A DNA stretch of 50,669 nt from an uncultured Bacteroidota bacterium (GTDB taxonomy: Bacteria; Bacteroidota; Bacteroidia; Flavobacteriales_F; PHOS-HE28). The notes below the pieces were generated by a model that was given only the letters and a program-made list of their open reading frames with translations, searched no databases and was not told the origin of the DNA. Of the stretch, positions 42,289-50,369 are shown in pieces. The stretch is taken from contig CADECG010000006.1 of the NCBI GenBank assembly GCA_902825795.1, positions 1 through 50,669 on the forward strand, written 5' to 3'. Within the stretch, counting starts at the first letter, position 1. The number at the start of each line of letters is the position of its first letter. A program made the position numbers and the translations under genes.

Positions 42289-43286
42289 GCTTCGGTGGCG
42301 GTATCGGGCATGCTCTCAAGCACTCCGAAGATGAGCTCGGGGTTCAAGAACTCGCCCACACGGTCGGGGCGGCTCACGTAGCGGATGGTGCCGTTCTTGT
42401 CGACAAGGAACGAAGCAGGCAACGGAATACCCTGCGCATAATCGAGTCCATGCTCGAGCAGCGGGTTGCTGTACACCACACCGAACTGCCGACTTACGCG
42501 CTGCTCGTGGTCGCTAAGCAACTTGTACCCCACACCGAGACGTTCCACCATGTCCTTGTTCACGTCGATGCTGTCGGGCCCGATGGCCAGCACATGCACA
42601 CCCTTGCGGAGGAACACCTCGCGGTTGCGCTCGTAGGTGCGCAGCATCATGTGGCAGCCGGGACACCAATCGCCACGCACGAAGATCAAGAGCACAGGGT
42701 GCAAGCCGCGATAGGCCTCGAGTTGAACAAGCGTACCATCCTGATCGGGCAGTTCAATGGCCGGTGCTGGCTGGCCCACTTGTATGCGGTAGCCGAATCG
42801 GGTCCGACGTTTCAATACCATACCGTCGTAGGCATAATTCGTCACGAGCACACTGGCGGAAACGATGGGAAGCAAAGGGAGCAACCACAGATCCCAGATG
42901 AACGCCGTTGATATCATAACCGCCACCTGACAGGCGATGGCCAGGATCATCAGTACCGGCTCGAACAAGAGATAGCGGACGTAGGTGAACCGTTGCATGA
43001 AGGCTTGACGGACCACGGTAGCCAAGGCACTGAGCACGATCGCCGTTGTGACCAGTGCGGCCGATCCATACCGAACATCCAGCGAAACACCGATAGCCGC
43101 ACCCACCAAGACCATCAAAATGAACTGGATATAGCCCGTGTGGGTCCTGAATTCGACACAGAGGGCTCCATAGGCCAAGCAAAGCAGCACGGGAACCACT
43201 ACCACTTGCCCGGCGACCCCAAGGGCCGCCGCGGAAACGACCAAGAGACAGGCGAGTTTGGTGAACGGTTGTGAGAACGATCTCAT
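42267..43286 (-). CDS. Membrane-anchored redoxin (AhpC/TSA-like)
   Basis: A 339-residue protein. About five membrane helices fill residues 1-155 (LACLLVVSAAALGVAGQVVV, VVVPVLLCLAYGALCV, IQFILMVLVGAAIGVSLDV, TTAIVLSALATVV, LFEPVLMILAIACQVAVMIS). A thioredoxin-fold domain follows: QVGQPAPAIELPDQDGTLVQ, VLLIFVRGDWCPGCHMMLRT (CPGC active site), VHVLAIGPDSIDVNKDMVER, IPLPASFLVDKNGTIRYVSR. It likely handles peroxide or disulfide stress, on the side of the membrane facing the C-terminal domain. It overlaps the phosphatase gene by 22 bases and diverges from the iron transporter. Confidence 0.85.
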   Translation of the reverse strand: MRSFSQPFTKLACLLVVSAAALGVAGQVVVVPVLLCLAYGALCVEFRTHTGYIQFILMVLVGAAIGVSLDVRYGSAALVTTAIVLSALATVVRQAFMQRFTYVRYLLFEPVLMILAIACQVAVMISTAFIWDLWLLPLLPIVSASVLVTNYAYDGMVLKRRTRFGYRIQVGQPAPAIELPDQDGTLVQLEAYRGLHPVLLIFVRGDWCPGCHMMLRTYERNREVFLRKGVHVLAIGPDSIDVNKDMVERLGVGYKLLSDHEQRVSRQFGVVYSNPLLEHGLDYAQGIPLPASFLVDKNGTIRYVSRPDRVGEFLNPELIFGVLESMPDTATEAWAQKRA

Positions 43287-43392
43287 GCGGGCCTGATACG
43301 GAAGGTCTGCCCTCGGGTTCGCAAGGCCGGCGACCGGTCAACCCGAGCATTACCGGAACAATTCTGACTTTCCGCCTGTAACTGAAGTGCGG

Positions 43393-43408
43393 TACTACGA
43401 TCGTAGTA
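43393..43408. promoter_or_regulatory. Perfect 16-bp palindrome, candidate operator
   Basis: TACTACGATCGTAGTA is its own reverse complement and lies in the 172-base gap between the redoxin and iron-transporter genes. Its centre is 31 bases upstream of the -7 box at 43432-43439, the usual position for a regulator site near the -35 region. A metal- or redox-responsive regulator is plausible; the regulator is not encoded here. Confidence 0.6.
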
Positions 43409-43431
43409 TTCCATACAACCAGTACCGGGGA

Positions 43432-43439
43432 TAGTTTCG
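43432..43439 (+). promoter_or_regulatory. -7 promoter box of iron operon
   Basis: TAGTTTCG followed by CCGCCC, 19 bases before the TTG start at 43459. Fits TAnnTTnG. Confidence 0.6.
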
Positions 43440-43458
43440 CCGCCCTTAACAACAGACC

Positions 43459-44505
43459 TTGCTCAAGAACTTCCTCCTTCCGGCTTCACTGATCATGCTG
43501 CTCCCTGCGTGCGGGCCGCAACCACAACGGGTTGAGGACGTGCCCGCGCCCCAAGTGGTTAACGTATACAGCCACCGTCACTACGATGTGGACAAAAAGC
43601 TATTCGCCGATTTTGAGCAGACCACTGGGATCGCAGTGCAACTGATCGACGCCGACGATGATCAATTGCTTTCCCGGCTTGCGGCAGAAGGTGCCAACAG
43701 CCAGGCTGATGTGATCCTCACAAGCGATGCTGGTCGCCTAGGCTTGTGCAAACAGGCCGGTTTCCTCCAGCCGGTGAGGAGCCCAGTGCTCGATGCCAAT
43801 GTGCCTGCGCACCTGCGGGACGTGGACCATAATTGGTATGGATTGAGCATGCGGGCCCGCGTGATCGCTTATGACAAGAACAAGGTGGACCCAAAGGAAG
43901 TGGCCACCTATGAAGCGCTCACGGCACAGCGGTTCAAGGGCAAGCTTTTGGTTCGCAGTAGCGAGAATACATACAACCAGAGCCTTGTAGCCGCTATGAT
44001 CGCGCACTTCGGCCGGGAGAAGACCTTGGGGTGGTGCAAAGGCATTGTGGCCAACATGGCCCGTGACCCCAAAGGCGGGGATACGGATCAGATGCTCGCC
44101 ATTGGCGAGGGCTTGGGCGAAGTAGCGCTGGTGAACAGCTACTACATCGGCAAGCTGCTGACCGACACCACGACCGCAAAGCAGAAAGCACGGGATGCAA
44201 TGGCGGTGTCCTACCCGGTCATGAACGGGTTTTCCGGTACACATGTGAACGTGAGCGGCGCCGGTGTTGCCCGACATGCAAAAAACAAGGAGAACGCGAT
44301 CAAGCTCATTGAATTTCTGAGCAGCGATGCCGCACAACGCGTTTTCGCCGAAGGCAACATGGAATTCCCGGTGAAACCTGGCGTGGCTGCTGCACCAACG
44401 CTACAGGCCTTCGGCACGTTGGTGCAGGATAGCCTCGCGTTGGCCAAGCTCGGCGAGTTAAACGTGGAGGCGATGAAAGTCATGGGCGAAGCCGGCTGGA
44501 AGTGA
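43459..44505 (+). CDS. Ferric-iron ABC transporter substrate-binding lipoprotein
   Basis: A 348-residue periplasmic protein of the FutA/FbpA family, starting at TTG 43459 after the promoter. The signal (LLPASLIMLLPAC) ends in a lipobox, so it is membrane-anchored. NVYSHRHYDVDKKLFADFEQ, ADVILTSDAGRLGLCKQAGF, NHWY-like DHNWYGLSMRARVIAYDK and VNSYYIGKLL (the Tyr pair that binds Fe3+ in this family) are present. It captures Fe(III) for the permease encoded 50 bases downstream. The substrate assignment rests on family resemblance; related proteins can bind other metals or thiamine. Confidence 0.88.
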   Translation: MLKNFLLPASLIMLLPACGPQPQRVEDVPAPQVVNVYSHRHYDVDKKLFADFEQTTGIAVQLIDADDDQLLSRLAAEGANSQADVILTSDAGRLGLCKQAGFLQPVRSPVLDANVPAHLRDVDHNWYGLSMRARVIAYDKNKVDPKEVATYEALTAQRFKGKLLVRSSENTYNQSLVAAMIAHFGREKTLGWCKGIVANMARDPKGGDTDQMLAIGEGLGEVALVNSYYIGKLLTDTTTAKQKARDAMAVSYPVMNGFSGTHVNVSGAGVARHAKNKENAIKLIEFLSSDAAQRVFAEGNMEFPVKPGVAAAPTLQAFGTLVQDSLALAKLGELNVEAMKVMGEAGWK

Positions 44506-44555
44506 TACTTCCCAACTACCGGCCGATGGGCAGGTAGCTGGCCACCCCACTTGCC

Positions 44556-46130
44556 ATGACACGCACGCTCAGCATCCTTGCCGCAATTGCAGCATTACTG
44601 CTGTGCCTTCCGATCATCGCTGTCGTGGCGGCGCCCTTCTACAACGCGGCTCCGCAATGGGATTACGTGGGCGGCGCATTCCTCTGGCAGCATCTTACCG
44701 GAACCTTCTTGCTGCTGGCTGGCACCGTTACGCTTGCAACGGTGCTGGGTGTCGGCAGTGCATGGTGCATCGCGATGTTCGATTTTCCAGGACGCCGCTT
44801 CTTCAGCTGGGTGTTCGTGCTACCGCTGGCCCTTCCCACCTACATCAGCGCATTGGCGTACGCCGGGTTGCTAGGTCCCACAGGCACCTGGAGCGTGCTT
44901 GTGGATGATCTCTTCGGCTTTCGCCCTGATATCATGAACCTGCCGGGCCTGTGCATCGTGCTGGCGCTAGTGCTCTTCCCGTACGTGTACCTGCCCGCCC
45001 GTGCAGCGTTCAGCGCTGGGCTAACCGATGCGTTCGATGCATCGCGCACGCTGGGTGCTTCGCCAATGCGTCGCTTTGTAGCGATCGCACTTCCCTTGGC
45101 ACGACCGGCCATAGTCGGCGGCGCTGTGCTTGTGAGCATGGAGTCTTTGAATGACTACGGCGCGGTGAAACACTATGGCGCGACGACCCTCACCACAGGC
45201 ATCTTCCGTGCATGGGGAGGACTATACGATCAAGGCAGCGCGATGCGCTTGGCGTCCGTACTGCTCGTCTTGGTGGCCACGCTGTTGATCACCGAGCGCC
45301 TCTTGCGCCGCAAGGGCTTGCGAACTGCGGATCACCGCCCCATGAGGCGAACACCCATCGCGGGATCTGTGCGGGCCACAGTGGTGGTTGGCTGTAGCCT
45401 GCTCTTCCTGTTCAGCGGCGCACTGCCCATCGGAGCGCTGGTGTGTGATGCCGTATCGGTAGCGGACCCGGAACTTTTTTCCGACTTGGGTGTTGCCACC
45501 ATGAACACCCTGCATGTGGGCGCATGGGCAGCCGGTATAACGCTCGTTATCGCCCTGCTGTTGGCCTGGAGCGAGCGGTTCACGAAGCGCAACGTGGCCC
45601 GATCAGCTTGGTTGGCGCGCCTTGGCTATGTGGGACCGGGAGCCGTGATCGCCGTAGGCGTAATGAGTTTGGCCGGTGGACTGGATGCGCGATTGGCAAC
45701 CATGGGCATAAGCGGCAGACTGCTGCTGATCGGCACTCTTCCGCTCCTCGTGTATGCATTCAGTGTGCGATTCCTTGCGGTAGCAGCGCAACCCATTAAT
45801 GCCGGTCTGGCGCAGCAATCCATTGCGCTCGATGAAGCCGCCCGTACACTGGGTGCTTCACCCTTACGCACCTTCTTCAGTGTCAACCTTCCGCTCCTAC
45901 GCCCAGCGCTCATCGCTGCGGTACTGTTGGTCGTACTGGAGGTGATGAAGGAATTACCCCTCACGCTCATCATGCGGCCTTTCGACTTCGATACGCTCAG
46001 TACGGCAGTTCACAGCCACACCCGCATTGAGCAAGTGCGCGAGGCTGCTTTGCCCGCTTTGGCGATCGTACTTTGCGCACTGCTTCCCGTTTTGGCGCTT
46101 GATCGCCTTCACGGACGGCCTCGTCAATGA
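44556..46130 (+). CDS. Ferric-iron ABC transporter permease (fused, two domains)
   Basis: A 524-residue inner-membrane protein with about 12 helices in two homologous halves, the FbpB arrangement. The first half contains LGVGSAWCIAMFDFPGRRFF and the EAA loop ASRTLGASPMRRFVAIALPL; the second has a matching loop AARTLGASPLRTFFSVNLPL, both for contact with the ATPase. It forms the channel for iron from the lipoprotein upstream. The stop overlaps the ATPase start by 4 bases, so the three genes are one operon. Confidence 0.9.
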   Translation: MTRTLSILAAIAALLLCLPIIAVVAAPFYNAAPQWDYVGGAFLWQHLTGTFLLLAGTVTLATVLGVGSAWCIAMFDFPGRRFFSWVFVLPLALPTYISALAYAGLLGPTGTWSVLVDDLFGFRPDIMNLPGLCIVLALVLFPYVYLPARAAFSAGLTDAFDASRTLGASPMRRFVAIALPLARPAIVGGAVLVSMESLNDYGAVKHYGATTLTTGIFRAWGGLYDQGSAMRLASVLLVLVATLLITERLLRRKGLRTADHRPMRRTPIAGSVRATVVVGCSLLFLFSGALPIGALVCDAVSVADPELFSDLGVATMNTLHVGAWAAGITLVIALLLAWSERFTKRNVARSAWLARLGYVGPGAVIAVGVMSLAGGLDARLATMGISGRLLLIGTLPLLVYAFSVRFLAVAAQPINAGLAQQSIALDEAARTLGASPLRTFFSVNLPLLRPALIAAVLLVVLEVMKELPLTLIMRPFDFDTLSTAVHSHTRIEQVREAALPALAIVLCALLPVLALDRLHGRPRQ

Positions 46131-46810
46131 GCAGTGCACTACTTGAGATCACCGGTCTTTCCTTCTCCTATCCGGGCGGAAGCGAAGTGCTTCGGTCCAT
46201 CGACCTAAGTGTTGATGCAAGCGAGATCCTTGTCCTTACCGGTCCCAGTGGTTGCGGCAAAAGCACGTTGTTACGACTGATCGCGGGCCTTGAAATTCCC
46301 GCAGCAGGAAACATAGCCCTTGCTGGCGCTGTTCTCAGCAGTGCACAGGTTTTTGTACCTGCCGAGCATCGCCCTGTGGGCTACGTGTTCCAAGGTCATG
46401 CACTTTTCCCACACCTCACGGTTCGCCGGAACATCTCATTCGGACTGCGGCACCTCGACAAGTCGGAACGGAAGAAAGTGGTTCAAGAACACATGGACCT
46501 GCTTGGACTGGACGGGCTTGGGGATCGCTACCCACACCAGATCAGTGGCGGCCAGCAGCAGCGCGTGGCCATTGCCAGATCGCTGGCCCGGAAACCGGAA
46601 CTGCTGTTGATGGACGAACCGTTCAGCGATCTCGATGGTGCTACCCGTTCAACCGTTCGCAGTGAGGTGAAGCAGATATTGAAGCGGTTGGGCATTACCG
46701 CGGTCATCGTTAGTCATGATGCGCAGGACGCTGCACACATTGCGGATCGCATCGTTGAAATGAGCAGCGGCTCGCGGCTCCGATCAGGGGCCGCAGCACT
46801 TCTTCCATGA
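46127..46810 (+). CDS. Ferric-iron ABC transporter ATP-binding protein
   Basis: A 227-residue ATPase, FbpC-like. LTGPSGCGKSTLLRLIAGLE (about residues 36-55) is Walker A, YPHQISGGQQQRVAIARSLA (about 136-155) is the signature, and PELLLMDEPFSDLDGATRST is Walker B with D-loop; VIVSHDAQDA holds the switch His. It powers the permease. FbpC proteins often have an extra C-terminal regulatory domain of about 100 residues, which is absent here, suggesting no allosteric iron control. The start overlaps the permease stop by 4 bases. Confidence 0.92.
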   Translation: MSSALLEITGLSFSYPGGSEVLRSIDLSVDASEILVLTGPSGCGKSTLLRLIAGLEIPAAGNIALAGAVLSSAQVFVPAEHRPVGYVFQGHALFPHLTVRRNISFGLRHLDKSERKKVVQEHMDLLGLDGLGDRYPHQISGGQQQRVAIARSLARKPELLLMDEPFSDLDGATRSTVRSEVKQILKRLGITAVIVSHDAQDAAHIADRIVEMSSGSRLRSGAAALLP

Positions 46811-46817
46811 TCGCGGC

Positions 46818-47144
46818 ATGAGCACTGACCGGATGGCGCAACTGCAAGCCATGCTTGCCGAGGAACCTCAGGATGTGTTCCTCCGGTATGCGATCGCGCT
46901 GGAGCACAAACGCTTGGCGGAATTCGATCATGCGATCGATCTGCTTGAAACGCTGGTGCGCGAAGTGCCCGCGCATGTTGCCAGCTACTATCAACTTGCC
47001 TTGCTGCTTGCCGATGTAGGACGAACGATGGAAGCGATCGCTGCTTGCGAAGCCGGCATACTGCAGTGCTTGGTGAATTCGGACCGCAAGGCACGTGGCG
47101 AGCTGAACGAATTGCGCAACACCTTGCAGGAAGGTTCTGAATGA
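46818..47144 (+). CDS. Small TPR-repeat protein
   Basis: A 108-residue cytoplasmic protein of helix pairs: AMLAEEPQDVFLRYAIALEH, FDHAIDLLETLVREVPAHVA, SYYQLALLLADVGRTMEAIA. These match TPR-type repeats. Probably a scaffold; no partner is known. It starts 7 bases after the ATPase stop and overlaps the next gene by 4 bases, so transcription may continue from the iron operon. Confidence 0.8.
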   Translation: MSTDRMAQLQAMLAEEPQDVFLRYAIALEHKRLAEFDHAIDLLETLVREVPAHVASYYQLALLLADVGRTMEAIAACEAGILQCLVNSDRKARGELNELRNTLQEGSE

Positions 47145-48073
47145 AGTGGCTCAAGAGGATATTGCTGACGCTGGTGACCGTGAGTATTGTCGGGGCTGGG
47201 TTGCTGTACTTCGCTCATCCATGGCTCGCGATCACCGAACGCAGCGGAGGCAAAATGATGGTGGTGGAGGGCTGGATGGACGATGACGCCATCAAGGAAG
47301 CCGCACGGCTTTTTGCCGAAGGGGGGTATGAACGCATCTACACCACGGGAACAACGCGCCCCTTCGCCTACTACCTGGCACCCGGTGAGCGCCTTGAACT
47401 TTCGGGTTTGCCGCACTCCACAAAAGGGTTCGAGATCGGATTCGCCGGCTTGCCTGCGTGCAGCGCGGTGGTAGCAGTTGGCACCGATACCCTGCTGCAT
47501 GTGCCCATGACGGACATGATCACTACGCACGGCGTGGATCGCAACGTGGCAATTGATGGTCTCCGCATCATCGCCGACCCGCAATACCCGCAGCCCGGAC
47601 CACCTTCGGTCTTCATTCACACACTGCGCTTTGATGGCATCAATGCCCATGACCTTGGGATCCGGATACGCATCATTTCACCCGACAGCACCAAGCGGGA
47701 TGGCGAGCCGACCTACGCGGAACACTGTGCCTGGATCCTGAGCGCAACCGGCATTGCGAAAGCACTTATCACACCTGTACCGGCGGGTGGCGACCCCATC
47801 AGTCGGTCATGGGCAAACGCTTCAACGCTGGCGTTCCATTTGAACGGGAAGGGTATCGCCGCGCTTGACGTCGTTACACTTGGCGTGCACGCCCGCAGGT
47901 CAAGGGCACTATACAGGGAAGCCCTTGGGGAGCAAGTGGCCGTAGGGGTGATCTCCATTCCGGATCCGGAGTGTCCCGAGAACGGCTGGTGGAAGTCGAA
48001 GAAGGGTTGGTACTTGATGCTGAAGGAGATAGCAGGCAGCCAAGAAGTGCGTGCGGTGGAGGTGGTCCGGTAA
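47141..48073 (+). CDS. YdcF/SanA-like (DUF218) membrane protein with inserted domain
   Basis: A 310-residue protein with an N-terminal membrane helix (ILLTLVTVSIVGAGLLYFAH). The first DUF218 part (residues about 38-75: KMMVVEGWMDDDAIKEAARL, GGYERIYTTGTTRPF) and the second (about 200-310: ISRSWANASTLAFHLNGKGI, VVTLGVHARRSRALYREALG) are separated by about 110 residues (from PHSTKGFEIGFAGLPAC to SPDSTKRDGEPT) that look like a beta-sandwich ligand-binding module. DUF218 proteins (SanA, ElyC) affect the peptidoglycan barrier. The insertion is unusual for the family. It overlaps the TPR gene by 4 bases. Confidence 0.7.
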   Translation: MKWLKRILLTLVTVSIVGAGLLYFAHPWLAITERSGGKMMVVEGWMDDDAIKEAARLFAEGGYERIYTTGTTRPFAYYLAPGERLELSGLPHSTKGFEIGFAGLPACSAVVAVGTDTLLHVPMTDMITTHGVDRNVAIDGLRIIADPQYPQPGPPSVFIHTLRFDGINAHDLGIRIRIISPDSTKRDGEPTYAEHCAWILSATGIAKALITPVPAGGDPISRSWANASTLAFHLNGKGIAALDVVTLGVHARRSRALYREALGEQVAVGVISIPDPECPENGWWKSKKGWYLMLKEIAGSQEVRAVEVVR

Positions 48074-49340
48074 CTTGTCGGCCAGCTCATCGCCCACCAT
48101 CGTGCTCCGCTTTGTCACAGTCCTTGTCTTCTGCATTGCAGGTGTTGCGCACTCACAGGACACGCTCAGCGTGATGAGCTATAATCTGCTCAATTTTCCC
48201 GACCCGAACCCTTTAGGCAAGGTTGATACGTTGGCCGGTATACTGGCTTGGCATCCGGTGGACCTGCTCATAGCAGAGGAGATCCACACAGCAGTGGGCG
48301 CCCAATTGGTTCTCGATGAAGCGCTGAACACCAACGGCGTCGATCGCTTCAGCATGGCCGCTTTCGTGCCGCAGCAAAGTGCACCGTGGGCCACGATCAA
48401 GTTGGCGCAGACCATCTACTATGATCACAACAAGCTCGGCCTTCGGGACCAGGCGCTGTTGTACACGGATGTCAGGGATATCAATGTGTACACTTTGTAT
48501 CTGCGGGATAATGGGATCTTCCAAGGCGACACGACATTCCTAAGTGTGTACGCCCTGCATTTGAAGGCGAGCAATAGCCAGCAGGACATCGATGACCGTG
48601 CGGACATGGCGCAGATCCTCTCCGATCACCTGTCCACACTGCCCGCCGGCCGGCATGTGATCATCGGAGGTGACTTCAACATCTACACCGGCACCGAACA
48701 AGCGTTCACAACACTGCTGGCTCCATCCGGCAATATCCAGATCACGGATCCGCTCGACCTCGACGGGTCCAACTGGAGCGGATCGGGGTTCGCCGAGATC
48801 CATACGCAAAGCACGCGTGTGAACACGCTCTTCGGCGATGGCGCAGGCGGCGGCTTGGATGACCGGTTCGACATGCTGCTCGTGAGCGACGAACTGGCCA
48901 ATGGGGGCGCCTTGCAAATGGTGCCGGGATCATACCGGCCTCTTGGGAACAGTGGCACGTGCTGGAACGAGAACATCACGAACTGCAGCTCGTTCCAAAC
49001 GCCATATTCCATTCTACGAAAGCTCTACTACATGAGCGATCATCTGCCCATAACAATGAAGCTTGCGACCAGTGCGGTGCTCGGGGTTGCTCCGCAAGCG
49101 CCTGCCATGGCGGCTCCCATTTCGATAACACAAGTCGGTCGAGGCCTCCGGATCTTACATTGCCCTGATCGTGCAGTGTTGACCCTGCTGGACATGAGCG
49201 GGCGCACAGTACGCCAACGTGTCTTGGGGCCAGCGTTGACCGCCACTATGTTCCCACTTCCAGAAGACCTTCACGGGGCATACGTCGCGCGACTTGTTTC
49301 GGCGTCGCGCGCTGTTGCGTTGCCGATCGTTTTGGAATGA
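48051..49340 (+). CDS. T9SS-secreted endonuclease/exonuclease/phosphatase-like protein
   Basis: Up to 429 residues, from a GTG at 48051 overlapping the upstream gene by 23 bases; a TTG at 48075, just after that stop, is an alternative giving a shorter signal peptide (TIVLRFVTVLVFCIAGVAHS, then Q). TLSVMSYNLLNFPD, LIAEEI, HVIIGGDFNIYTG, DDRFDMLLVSDEL and YMSDHLPITMKL match the EEP/DNase I-like fold, with metal- and catalysis-linked Asn, Glu, Asp and His residues. The C-terminus (AVLTLLDMSGRTVRQR, LHGAYVARLVSAS, LPIVLE) is a T9SS sorting domain. It may degrade extracellular DNA or phosphoesters. Confidence 0.85.
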   Translation: MRWRWSGNLSASSSPTIVLRFVTVLVFCIAGVAHSQDTLSVMSYNLLNFPDPNPLGKVDTLAGILAWHPVDLLIAEEIHTAVGAQLVLDEALNTNGVDRFSMAAFVPQQSAPWATIKLAQTIYYDHNKLGLRDQALLYTDVRDINVYTLYLRDNGIFQGDTTFLSVYALHLKASNSQQDIDDRADMAQILSDHLSTLPAGRHVIIGGDFNIYTGTEQAFTTLLAPSGNIQITDPLDLDGSNWSGSGFAEIHTQSTRVNTLFGDGAGGGLDDRFDMLLVSDELANGGALQMVPGSYRPLGNSGTCWNENITNCSSFQTPYSILRKLYYMSDHLPITMKLATSAVLGVAPQAPAMAAPISITQVGRGLRILHCPDRAVLTLLDMSGRTVRQRVLGPALTATMFPLPEDLHGAYVARLVSASRAVALPIVLE

Positions 49341-49381
49341 TCCCGGCGGGACCGCACCTTGGTGCGCCTTAACCGAAGACC

Positions 49382-49897
49382 ATGCCCAGCAGCAAACCCG
49401 GCCCCGACGAAGCCGCATCGTACTATTTGAACTACATCCGGCGAGCCGATGGCGTGAGCCTGCACCATGCCCTCGGCCATGCGTCGGCGCTCCTGCACAA
49501 GACATTGGAAGGCCTGAAAGCCGACAAGGCCGAGTACCGTTATGCCGTGGGGAAGTGGACTATCAAGGATATCCTACAGCACCTGATCGATAGTGAGCGC
49601 GTGTTCGCCTACCGGGCCATGTGCTTTGCCCGTCATGACGGCACGTAACTACCCGGTTTCGACGAGAACGACTACGTGGCGAGCAGCAGCACCGAGCGCC
49701 GCAGCTTAGCTGACCTCTTGGAAGAACATGACATTGTCCGCAGTTCGACCGAGAAGCTCTTCGAGAGCTTCAGCCCGGATATGTTACTGCGGCAAGGCAC
49801 GGCGAACGGTCAGAACGTGAGCGTTCGCGCTTTGGGCTGGATCATCGCAGGACACGCGGTGCACCATGCCGGTGTGATCCGCGAACGATACCTCTAG
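49382..49897 (+). pseudogene. DinB-family gene interrupted by one in-frame stop
   Basis: A 171-codon frame broken only by TAA at 49646-49648. Before it: ADGVSLHHALGHASALLHKT, KWTIKDILQHLIDSERVFAY (the first metal-site His) and RAMCFARHDGT; after it, in the same frame: LPGFDENDYV, RRSLADLLEEHDIVRSSTEK, GWIIAGHAVHHAGVIRERYL (the last two His ligands). Both halves are needed for the helical DinB metal fold, and a GAA to TAA change would explain the break. DinB-like enzymes include thiol transferases. Sequencing error is an alternative. Reading continues directly into the next gene's region with no other damage. Confidence 0.88.
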
Positions 49898-49901
49898 TGC
49901 C

Positions 49902-50369
49902 ATGCGTAGCGCAGAGAGCTGGTTCGGTGAGTATAGCGAGAACCACCGCAACGCTACCAACATCGCTATCCATTGGGTCTGCGTTCCGGCCATCTTCTTC
50001 AGTGTGATCGGGCTGTTGGGGAGCATTCCACCGGGCGAGTTACCCTGGCTGGGACGTCTTCCTTGGGCAAAACTGGTGATTGGATTGGTGCTCCTCCTGT
50101 TCTACGCGCGGTTGTCGCTTCGTATCGCGTCTGGGATGGCAATGATGAGTTATGCAGCTCTTGTGCTCGCGCGATGGCTCGACGATCATGCCCCGTGGCC
50201 GCTGTGGGCTGTTGGCATCACGGTCTTTGTCGTTGCCTGGCTAGGCCAGTTCTACGGCCACAAAGTTGAAGGCAAGAAGCCCAGTTTCCTGAAAGACCTG
50301 GCCTTCCTACTGATCGGACCGGCATGGTTGGTCGGTAAGGCGCTAAAAAAAGCGGGGGTCAATTACTGA
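49902..50369 (+). CDS. Mpo1-like (DUF962) membrane protein
   Basis: A 155-residue integral membrane protein. WFGEYSENHRNATNIAIHWV (residues about 7-26) and WLGQFYGHKVEGKKPSFLKD (about 116-135) match the DUF962/Mpo1 family, whose His residues (NHRN, IHW, GHK) bind Fe2+; yeast Mpo1 oxidises 2-hydroxy fatty acids. Four helices are visible (CVPAIFFSVIGLLGS, LVIGLVLLLFYARLSL, MMSYAALVLARWL, LWAVGITVFVVAWLGQFYG). It starts 4 bases after the DinB stop. The final 11 bases overlap the convergent gene. Confidence 0.9.
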   Translation: MRSAESWFGEYSENHRNATNIAIHWVCVPAIFFSVIGLLGSIPPGELPWLGRLPWAKLVIGLVLLLFYARLSLRIASGMAMMSYAALVLARWLDDHAPWPLWAVGITVFVVAWLGQFYGHKVEGKKPSFLKDLAFLLIGPAWLVGKALKKAGVNY

